NCBI GenBank assembly: GCA_003427395.1
Contig: BFEA01000014.1
Coordinates: 1,819,908-1,867,206, forward strand
Direction: 5' to 3'
Source of the DNA: Chara braunii
Lineage: Eukaryota > Streptophyta > Charophyceae > Charales > Characeae
DNA: 47,299 nt
In this document: piece after piece, positions 39,916 to 47,299 of the stretch
Position numbering within the stretch: position 1 is the stretch's first letter
Layout of the letters: every line of letters begins with the position of its first letter
Translations under genes and position numbers: made by a program
The notes under the pieces: model-generated
The model's input: only the letters and a program-made list of their open reading frames with translations
The model's database searches: none
Told to the model about the DNA's origin: nothing

Positions 39916-40443
39916 AAAGCCTTACCCTCAAATCGGGACCAAACACGAAAACAACAAGAACACCAAGAACCAACCGTCAACTACACGTCGCTCTGCCTAC
40001 CCACCCCTTCACCACTCCTGTCTGTAATGAACACCTCCGTAACGTACACGGTGCATCGATGTCGACTCACTCGTTGATCCACCTACGGTAACCTACCTGA
40101 CCCTTAACCATTCTTCTTCCCTCCCTCGCACTCTGTCATTAGTGAACACCTTTGTGACGTATTCTTATTCCCTCCCTCAAACTCCTGTCTGCAACGAGTC
40201 CCCATTGTGACCTACACAGTGCCGCGATGTCTATATGATGACGTTTAAACCAATCGTTCGGCTCCACGTCCTCCCCCTCTGTCGAAAGACCGAAACCAAC
40301 GCATCAGCAGATTCAGCACTGCGACAAGCCCGTCCGTTTGATGTGGACTAGACGCTAGACGCGCAAGCAGATGTAGCTTCAGTACCACTGCGGCACTGCC
40401 AGTGTCAAAAAACATCTTTTGAATCTGTCACAATTCTCTTAGC

Positions 40444-40593
40444 AGCTCATAAACCATAACGAGTCTTTTCCAGCAAAGTCTGAGAAAACCGTGTGCTCCA
40501 CCCAGCTACACACTGCATAGCTCATAAACCATAACGAGCCTTTTCCAGCCAAGTATGAGGAAACCACGTGCTCCACCCAGCTACACACTGCAG
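40444..40593. repeat. 75-bp tandem duplication
   Basis: 'agctcataaaccataacgag', then 'cttttccagc', then 'gtgctccacccagctacaca', then ctgca occurs at 40444 and 40519 with few differences. Confidence 0.9.
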
Positions 40594-41104
40594 ATCCTCC
40601 GCCTCCTCGTCCTAGCCCTGCACCGCCCACGTCCCTCCTCGGCCCATCTCTTGCCATACCACTACCGTCGTCACCCGAATAGAAGATCCGGTCATCATAG
40701 CCGTATTTGGTACAATTTTCGGTCTACAAGCAGCAGCAATAATGACCGGGCAGACAATTTTCTTATCCCTCCTAAAGTCCCTGCACTGACGTACCACGCT
40801 CTCCTCACTTTACTGCCACTGACGTACCACGCTCTCCTAGCGGATCTCCTGCCTCAGGCCCTGTCCACGTCCTTGCTCAGCTGCGCTTCATTCCCCCGCC
40901 CTCCGCGGGTTGCCGACACTCCGGTTCCCCACTTCCTCCTTGCCCTACGGTACCCGTCCTTCCCATCCCGGATGAAGTTGCTCCTCCTTCCCGCCCTGTG
41001 CCACCCATCATTTTAGTCGTGAAATATGTTCTGCTCGTCATAGAAGACGTCGATCTTATCCCCACTAAGTCCTTGCCCTCCACTCCCTCTCCCTCAGGAA
41101 GTTT

Positions 41105-42595
41105 GTGCTTCTCAACCCCCCAGACCTCCTTGACCTGATGTACCTCCCCTTAACCCCGTCGTCGGAAATGTTGATCCTCCGCCTGGCCCTGCAGTACCGC
41201 TCCTCCCAGGCGTCCCCGTCCTCCCAGTCAGTCGTTCTCGTCGTTGATCTTCGTCCTCGCCCTGCAGATGCGACACCCTCCCCCCCAGATCCTCAAAGCC
41301 CGGGAGATACGCCTCATGCAGCCCCGCCGGACTTCGTTCCCGTCGTTGATCCTCCTCCTTGCCCTGCAGACGAGCCACGTGCTCCCCCAGCCCCTCCTCG
41401 CCCGGCAGATGTGCTTTCCGCCCCCCCGGATGTTGTTGATGTTCCTCCTTGCCCTGCAGATGTGCCACCCGTCGATCCTCCGCCTTGCCCTGAGGTACCC
41501 CTCGTACCAGTCGTCCCCGCCGTTCCGGTCGTTGATCCCCCTCCTTGCCCCGCAGAGGAGCCACCGGCTCCCCCTGCTCCTCCTTCACCTATTGTAACCC
41601 ACGTTGTCCCCGTCATCGGGGACGTTAATCCTCCGCCTTGCCCTGAGGTACCCCGCGTACCAGTCGTACCCGTCGTTCCCGTTGTTGATTCTCCTCCTCG
41701 CCCTGCAGATGAGCCACCCGCTCCCCCAGCTCCTCCTTGCCCTGCAGATGTGTCCCCCGCTCCTCCGGATGTTGGTGATCTTCCTCCTTGCCCTGCAGAT
41801 GACCCACCCGCTTCCCCAGCTGATCCCCCTCCTTGCCCTCCAGATGTGCCACTCACCCCTCCGGACGTTGACCCTCCGCCTTGCCCTGACGTATCCGTCG
41901 TACCGGTCGTCCGCGTCGTCCCCGTTGTACTCGTTGTCCCTGTCGTTCCTATCGTTGATCCTCCTTGCACTGCAGATGAGCCACCCGGTCCGCCAGATCC
42001 TCCTTGCTCTGCAAGAGTACCACCCTTCCCCCCAGATGTTGATCTTCCGCCTTGCCCTGAGATACCCCCACTACCAGTCGTCCCCGTCGTCCCCGTCGTC
42101 CCCGACGTTCCCGTCGTCGATCCCAATCCTTGCCCTGAAGATGACCCACCCGCTCCCCCAGCTAATCCACCTTGCCCTGCAGATGTGCCACCCGCACCCT
42201 CGGTCGTTGAACCTCCGCCTTGCCCTGAGATACCCCTTACACCAGTCGTGCCCGTCGTTGATCCTCCTCTCTGCCCTGCACTGCCTGCAGATGACCCACC
42301 CGGGCCCCCAGCTCCACCTCGCCGCGAGGGCCACAACGATCTCAACTTAGACCTGAACCACCGTAAGAAGCCCGACGGGCTTCTGCCCTCCCCTCCCTCG
42401 CTACCTCCTCCAGACGTTCTCCTGCCCTCATCACCCTCACTCCGCGCCGCCGCCAGCCAAATTAACCTTGAACGGGACTTCCTGCTCGACCTCAAGGAAC
42501 CGAGTCCCAGCTTCACCGGGACACGGTTTGCCGCAGAACTGAAACTCAGCTCCGCCCGACCGATATCAGGTACACAGAGTGGAGGAGCTGATTGA
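41105..42595 (+). CDS. Repeat-coded Pro-rich ORF (Gly-rich on the opposite strand)
   Basis: 496-residue frame built of repeats of 'VDPPPCPADEPPAPPAPPCP' type, with regular Cys, ending in a non-repetitive tail (about 420-496: 'LERDFLLDLKEPSPSFTGTR', 'AELKLSSARPISG'). The opposite strand is also open for 480 codons (42756-41314), reading Gly/Ser/Thr repeats ('GQGGGSTTGTTGTTGTRGTS'). Either could be real: Pro-rich repeats with Cys resemble algal wall proteins, Gly-rich repeats resemble structural proteins; or it is a non-coding minisatellite. No signal peptide is evident at 41105, and similar repeats extend upstream to about 40600. The plus strand was chosen only because it has a plausible unique C-terminus. 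Confidence 0.35.
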   Translation: MLLNPPDLLDLMYLPLTPSSEMLILRLALQYRSSQASPSSQSVVLVVDLRPRPADATPSPPDPQSPGDTPHAAPPDFVPVVDPPPCPADEPRAPPAPPRPADVLSAPPDVVDVPPCPADVPPVDPPPCPEVPLVPVVPAVPVVDPPPCPAEEPPAPPAPPSPIVTHVVPVIGDVNPPPCPEVPRVPVVPVVPVVDSPPRPADEPPAPPAPPCPADVSPAPPDVGDLPPCPADDPPASPADPPPCPPDVPLTPPDVDPPPCPDVSVVPVVRVVPVVLVVPVVPIVDPPCTADEPPGPPDPPCSARVPPFPPDVDLPPCPEIPPLPVVPVVPVVPDVPVVDPNPCPEDDPPAPPANPPCPADVPPAPSVVEPPPCPEIPLTPVVPVVDPPLCPALPADDPPGPPAPPRREGHNDLNLDLNHRKKPDGLLPSPPSLPPPDVLLPSSPSLRAAASQINLERDFLLDLKEPSPSFTGTRFAAELKLSSARPISGTQSGGAD

Positions 42596-42999
42596 GACGA
42601 CGCCCCCCTGTCACTCTGGGATAGTAACCATGTCCGCACTCCCCTTGCACGGGCACCGGATAGCCCATCTCGCCGCTGACATGTAATCCATACACGTGGC
42701 GGCGCGACTGATTGGAGGCTAGCTGCACTCGTCATCGCCATGGCCATCCTGTTCATTAGGGTGCACGACGGCGTGCAGACAGGCTGGACCGATCACGGCT
42801 TTGAAGTCACACTCCTCACAACAACAGCAGCTCCCGCTCCCACTTCCCTGATCGGCTTCTCCACCGCCTGCGTTCGCGCAGAAACTGTAGCCGCTTCCTT
42901 CATGCCACAGAAGTCTATGCACGAGCTGCGGTACGTCAGAGATACGTCAATGAGATAAGGGCATGGGTATTTATCGGGAAAGTTGCTTCATCACTGGAT

Positions 43000-43510
43000 G
43001 GAGATCCGTGACGCCTAGTAAGGATGCGGCTAAGTAAGCACGGTTTTGCCCAAGAGAACGGCCACGTCGAGAGAACCGCCAGGTTCATCATGGTTACTCA
43101 GCCCACGTCGAGAGAACGGCCAGGTTCATCATGGTTACTCAGCCCACTCTCAAAGTTACTTCAACACTGGCTGGAGATCCGTGACGCCCAGTAAGGATGC
43201 GACTAAGTAAGCACGGTTTTGCCCAAGAGAACGGCCAGGTTCATCATGATTACTCAGCCCACGTCGAGGGAACGGCCAGGTTCCTCATGGTCACTCAGCC
43301 CACGTCGAGAGAACGGCCAGGTTCATCATGGTTACTCAGCCCACTCTCAGTTTACTTCAGAACTACGTACGTACATGAGCCAAGGCCCAAGGGCATGGCT
43401 ATTCACTGTGGGAAAATTACTTCAGCGCTGGTTGGAGATCCGCGACGCCCAGTCAGGATGCGACCAATTAAGCACGGTTTGCCCGAAAAACGACGACCAG
43501 GTTCATGATG
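43000..43510. repeat. Nested minisatellite
   Basis: A short unit of about 42 bp ('gagaacggccaggttcatca', 'tggttactcagcccacgtc') recurs at least six times inside a longer unit ('ggagatccgtgacgcccagt', 'aaggatgcgactaagtaagc', 'acggttttgcccaa') seen at about 43004, 43170 and 43434. Confidence 0.9.
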
Positions 43511-44139
43511 TTAAATCAGCCCAGACGCAGCGTCGATGATGACATGGGTATTCCCGTGAGGACCTCCTGATGGGGACTGATGGGTAAGGGGACGCAGGTG
43601 TGCTAAAGCCATACTGACTTGAAGGGCATCTTCACAGTGTTCGTGTTCACACCACTCAGGAAACGAAAACAAGGCGAGTGCATCTTCCTGCAAGAGGTGT
43701 CTATATTCGTCCGCTATTACTCATAGCAACGCATGTCGTCGCATGATTTTGCCAAAAATTCTCCGCGAAAATGAAGTAATAAGTAATAACTGTAATACTG
43801 TTTTTTCGTTGTGATAGCTGTGGCGAGGCCCAGGCTGGAGTGACACTGGCTCGGTTCACGCCCCCAGCCGAGAGGAGTTAGGACCTCCCATCTCCCGCCG
43901 GGCTCAGTCTTGCTGCATGCAACTGGCTGCCAGAGACAGATTGCTTGAAGCTCGCCTGCTGTCTTCCTCCGAACCTAACGTACCCTGAAAGTGAACATAC
44001 ACAAGGTATGTGTTCATTTTTATTTTATTTTATGTTTCTGGCCCGAAAAAAACAAAAAAAAGTAGGGTGCGTTGACTTCGCGGACGACGGTAGGGCGAGA
44101 CGACTGAACAGACGCCTCGCCACGAAACGTATTTTTTTA

Positions 44140-44525
44140 GTCTGCAATTTGGCAGGCAAGGGCCTCGATCAACACAACTCTAATAACTGTGAAAAATCAA
44201 AACCACTTGCCAGTGTATCGCTCGTCCTTCTTGGTAGGGATATACTACTTCACACAGTACGTAGGGATATAATACTTCACGCAGTAGTACTGTACGTGAA
44301 AGCGCTCGCCGTCAATGAACAAGCGCATGGGATTTGAAAGGGCACGCTAGCGCAGCAGCAACGTTGTGCTAGCAATCCTGCCCATAGGGTTAGCTAGCTG
44401 TGCCTAACCAGAGCTTGCTGTTGTGCTCAGTCTGCATTCGGCAGCCAAGGGCCTCGATCCACAACTCTAACTGTGAAAAATCGAAACCACCTACCAGTGA
44501 TTGGCTCGCCCTTCTCGGTAAAGAA
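44140..44525. repeat. Direct repeats of about 95 bp, 290 bp apart
   Basis: 'agtctgcaatttggcaggca', 'agggcctcgatc', 'acaactcta', 'aactgtgaaaaatc', 'aaaccactt' and 'gccagtg' at 44140-44235 recur at 44428-44520 with small changes. Confidence 0.75.
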
Positions 44526-44752
44526 TCTAAGGATGTGGGGGTTTACTCCTTGGCATAAGGCCCTGCAGCAGGTGCCTGCCGGCCCTAAGTGAAGGTGGGC
44601 CCCCTGAATCTCAATGTGCCCTGAGTTCGTCGATCTTGCAAATCTTGGTGGACGCCAGAGCCCCTAGACAGTTGCCACGCACCAGTTGGTTACATCTGCT
44701 TTGCTCGAGGGAATCGCAAATACTCGAGAGCCTTCTGGGCTCTTCCAGCACC

Positions 44753-44937
44753 CTATGTATCCCCCGCGGCCGCGGGGTCGGGCTCGGAGGGCGGCCATGT
44801 TCATGGCCGCATCCGCGGCTGGGGTCGGCCACATAGCAGCCACGTTTTTCACAGATCTTTGCCGTTAAAAATAATAGGAAAAAAAATAAAAAAATATATG
44901 GGGTTGCAGGGGTTTTCAAACCCTACAACCCCATATT
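44753..44937 (+). repeat. GC-rich block plus hairpin, left copy
   Basis: Starts 'ctatgtatcccccgcggcc', is packed with gcggcc dyads, then AT-rich, then a hairpin with arms 'atatggggttgcaggg' and 'ccctacaaccccatat' (44896-44935). The same order occurs at 46782-46953 ('ctatgtgacacccgcggcct', GC dyads, AT-rich, 'tgggggtgtaggg', 'accctatactcctat'), so two direct copies flank the hAT transposase fragment. Confidence 0.65.
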
Positions 44938-45029
44938 TTTGTTAAAGGAAACAATGAAGTTTTTGGAATTATAAAAAATAAAAACCCGAAAAGACGGAGA
45001 GAAGAAATAATAAAAAAATAAAAACAAAA

Positions 45030-45570
45030 ATATGTGTGGCACAGTCGGTGTGTTGGGCAGCACACACAGACTATCACAGACAGTCTGTCACATATGTGTG
45101 GCACACATAGACCGTGGCAGACAGTCTGTTGGGCAGCACACGCAGACTGTGCCCAACAGACATTGCAGAACACAGAGCGGTGGGGGCCAGCTCACACACA
45201 GTCTGTCACGGTCTGTGTGACAGAGTCTGTCACCGACAGTCTGTCACAGTCCGGTGGGCAGCACACACACAGTTTGACAGAGTCTATGTGCCCCCTACCC
45301 GACAGACTCTGTCGTAGTATGTGCGCTGCCCACCAGATTGTTACAGACAGTCTGTCACATAGACTGTGACAGACCTTGACAGACAGTCTGTTGGGCAGCA
45401 CACACAGACTGTGCCCAACGGACAGTCTATCACAGAGTCTGTTGGGCAGCACACACAGACTGTGCCCAACGGACTGGGATGATTGTGACAGACTCTGTCA
45501 CAGTCTGTGCGCTGCCCACCAGATTGTGACAGAGTCTGTCACATAGACTGTGACAGACTGTTCGCCACAC
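45030..45570. repeat. CACAG/CTGTG dyad repeats
   Basis: Dozens of overlapping copies of 'gacagtctgtcacag' and 'tgttgggcagcacacacaga', then ctgtgcccaac, in both orientations. Many are self-complementary (for example 'gacagactgtc'-like cores). Irregular period. It ends in CA microsatellites at 45566-45672 and resumes briefly at 45700-45750. Confidence 0.85.
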
Positions 45571-45632
45571 ACACACACACATACACTTGCTGCACTCACA
45601 CACACACACACATGCACACAGATACACTTGCT

Positions 45633-45673
<41 letters not shown>
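45566..45673. repeat. (CA)n tracts with 'atacacttgctg' spacers
   Basis: Three CA tracts separated by 'atacacttgctg' or 'atacacttgttg' and 'cactca'. Cys/Val frames on the minus strand are chance. Confidence 0.9.
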
Positions 45674-45676
<3 letters not shown>

Positions 45677-45885
45677 TTGTTGCACTCAGACGGGGATGAT
45701 TGTGACAGATTCTGTCACAGTCTGTGCGCTGCCCACCAGATTTTGACAGATGCTGCACGCCGTTCCCACGCTGCTCCATCTGCTCGATTCTGCTGCTCCC
45801 CCACGTGCTGCTCCTCCACCTGCTGCTCCCTCCCTCGCTGCTCGTCTGACTGCTGATCCTCCACCTGCTGCTCCTCCCCACGCGA

Positions 45886-46137
45886 CTAAGTCTCGGATCG
45901 CAGTCCTGATCGTGTGCCTCGAACATACGGGGCGTCCTCTCTCCTCGTCCAAGACCTGTCGGAGTCCGACCTCTCGTCCACCCACTCCTCGCCGGGAATG
46001 TCATCCTCCACCTCCTCCTCCTCATCATCCTCGACGTCAGCGTCCTCGTTGTCCTCCTCCTCCTCATGCCCTAATCTCTGCATGGACCTCGATGTCGATG
46101 GCCCAGCTGGATCGTGGCGAACAGTAGTGCTGCCCAC
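45886..46137 (-). pseudogene. Acidic tail region of hAT transposase
   Basis: 83-residue frame with 'GHEEEEDNEDADVEDDEEEE' and 'WVDERSDSDRSWTRREDAPY'. It lies directly 3' of the hAT C-terminal domain on the same strand but in another frame. Plant-type hAT transposases often end in an acidic, low-complexity tail, so this is probably the same protein after a frameshift. The homopolymeric acidic part could also arise from a GAG/GAT repeat. Confidence 0.5.
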
Positions 46138-46200
46138 CGCAGAACCGGCACCCCCAACAACAGGCCGTAGTCATCAACGACCTCGATGACATTCGCCAAA

Positions 46201-46794
46201 TCACCCCCCAGGTCCTCCTCCTCCCTCAGTTGAGAGCCCCAACCACCCTCCTGCTATCGTGGGCCCTTCATCCCCCCTGCTCTTGAGTCTCAAGCTCCAA
46301 TGTGAGGACACCAATTTGTTGGTGTGCTGGTGGTGCAACTTGTTCCTGTACTTCGTCTGCACCAGAGCCCAAGTGCTCCAGTTCCTCTCAGCAGGAGAGG
46401 AAGTCGTCCAGATCGACAGCACCCTAATCGCCAGCTCGCGGATCTCCAGATGCCCCGCCCTGTGCGCCTCCCACCACAAAACCGCATTGTCCTTTGTAGC
46501 CCGTTTCTTCGCCTGTGGGGTGCCAAGGACTCCTCTCCCGAACAGGAAGTCGTAAAGTTGGTTCATGCACTCGTCGAATCTGGTGCTCTTCTTCTTTTCA
46601 ATGAGCCTCTCGACCACACTCTCAAATTGTGTCATAAGGTTGACATCACTGAATACAGTAATGTCCCTCAACTGAGGATCCAACAGGCGAGCAACAGCGT
46701 GGATGGGGTTGCGCAGCATGTCTGTCCTGTTTTTGACTTCCCTGAGAATGTCGTATCGCTGCTCTGCGGTAAGGGGGGCTGATCTATGTGACAC
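46201..46794 (-). pseudogene. hAT transposase C-terminal (dimerisation) fragment
   Basis: 197 residues. 'LRNPIHAVARLLDPQLRD' (27-44) matches the end of the hAT catalytic region. Residues about 103-172, with 'LAIRVLSIWTTSSPAERNWS' and 'TKYRNKLHHQHTNKLVSSHW', match the hAT C-terminal dimerisation domain (family hallmark 'ERNWS', then 'RN.L', then 'LV'). The BED zinc finger, the DDE core and TIRs are missing, so it cannot act alone. hAT transposases cut and paste DNA leaving 8-bp TSDs, the signature seen on the MITEs at 3499, 20014 and 26780; that this element drove them is speculative. Confidence 0.85.
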
Positions 46795-46953
46795 CCGCGG
46801 CCTAGGCCGCGGGCATTTCGGCCGCTGCGGCCGAGATTCTCGGTCGTGGCCGCGGCCCGGTTTTTCAATATTTTTTTCTCCCCCTAAAAATACGTAAAAA
46901 AATAAAATAAAAAAAATGGGGGTGTAGGGCTTGAAACACCCTATACTCCTATT
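46782..46953 (+). repeat. GC-rich block plus hairpin, right copy
   Basis: Partner of 44753-44937: 'ctatgtgacacccgcggcct' followed by strong gcggcc dyads, an AT-rich stretch, then a decayed hairpin 'atgggggtgtaggg' and 'accctatactcctat'. Confidence 0.65.
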
Positions 46954-47202
46954 TTTTTTTTTTGGAATCCGACTTTGTTTAAGAGTTTTAAGAAATCAAA
47001 AATGAAAATCGATTTAAACCAAATTGAAAAAAAAAAAAAAAAAAAAAGCAAGAATTTTTTTTTGCCATTTTTTATCATGAGATATATGGTCCCTGAGTAC
47101 ACCTGTATTTTTTTTTTAATTGGATTTTTGTTTTTTGCAGGGAAATGAGGTGTTTTAAAAAAATAAAGATGCAAAATTTTAAAAGAAATTAGAAAAACAA
47201 AA

Positions 47203-47232
47203 AGGTTTGATTGATTGATTGATTGATTGATT

Positions 47233-47299
<67 letters not shown>
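47203..47299. repeat. (GATT)n followed by (GT)n
   Basis: Six GATT units then a GT tract that runs to the window end. 46955-47200 is AT-rich sequence with A and T runs and no visible gene. Confidence 0.95.

Noticed and set aside
43000-43510. Regularly spaced repeats that could suggest a CRISPR array
   Set aside because: The units are contiguous, variable and nested with no unique spacers, and the genome is eukaryotic. It is a minisatellite.
43823-43885. Partial resemblance of 'ggcccaggctggagtg' to the antisense of primate Alu/7SL, suggesting contamination or an SRP RNA
   Set aside because: The match stops after about 16 bases and the following sequence does not fit Alu or SRP RNA, so it is coincidental.

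Overview
This is a nuclear window from a large, repeat-rich eukaryotic genome, most likely a streptophyte alga or plant (a Chara-like charophyte fits best). The reasons are a full-length DUF3537 seven-helix protein (a plant gustatory-receptor-like family), plant-type LINE ORF2 fragments ending in a zf-RVT zinc knuckle, a plant-type hAT transposase C-terminus, a Ty3/gypsy pol, and a plant-like U6 snRNA copy. Species assignment is inference. Most open frames here are chance frames inside microsatellites and repeats; only a few carry family motifs. || Layout. 1-5.4 kb: minisatellites, CAGA microsatellites, a 380-bp hAT-like MITE (3499-3878) with an 8-bp target-site duplication (TSD), nested inverted repeats and a perfect 38-bp palindrome. 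5.4-6.3 kb: a truncated LINE 3' tail with poly(A), then a tRNA-derived SINE between 15-bp TSDs. 6.7-8.3 kb: the one convincing host gene, the intron-free DUF3537 receptor-like ORF, followed by a 27-bp inverted repeat. 9.8-16.7 kb: about a dozen degenerate copies of a repeat with a tRNA-like head (A/B boxes), interrupted by a 438-bp long-TIR MITE, a 5'-truncated LINE (minus strand), a 294-bp Mutator-like foldback MITE with a 9-bp TSD, and a 107-bp LINE tail. 16.7-19.85 kb: a second LINE of the same lineage (plus strand) with TSD and poly(A), and an oppositely oriented coding-like segment at its 5' end. 20.0-20.6 and 26.8-27.3 kb: two inverted copies of one about 565-bp hAT-like MITE family, each with an 8-bp TSD. 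22.1-25.4 kb: purine-rich sequence with no recognisable gene. || 25.7-32.3 kb (minus strand): a decayed Ty3/gypsy element in the order protease, RT, RNase H, then an intact 476-residue ORF joining a PHD-type finger to integrase, then coding-like pieces downstream of integrase. One of those pieces was split by the second hAT-like MITE. 32.5-33.3 kb: another LINE tail, then an 899-base assembly gap. 34.2-40.6 kb: GA/CA microsatellites, minisatellites, fragments of the Mutator-like MITE, a U6 retropseudogene, and an unremoved Nextera mate-pair junction adapter (39371-39408), which is an assembly artefact. 40.6-42.8 kb: a repeat block open on both strands (Pro-rich one way, Gly-rich the other). 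43-47.3 kb: minisatellites, CACAG/CTGTG dyad repeats, a hAT transposase C-terminal fragment, and terminal GATT and GT microsatellites. || The window is therefore mainly nested transposons around one gene. TSDs, poly(A) tails and interrupted frames give a relative order of insertion.
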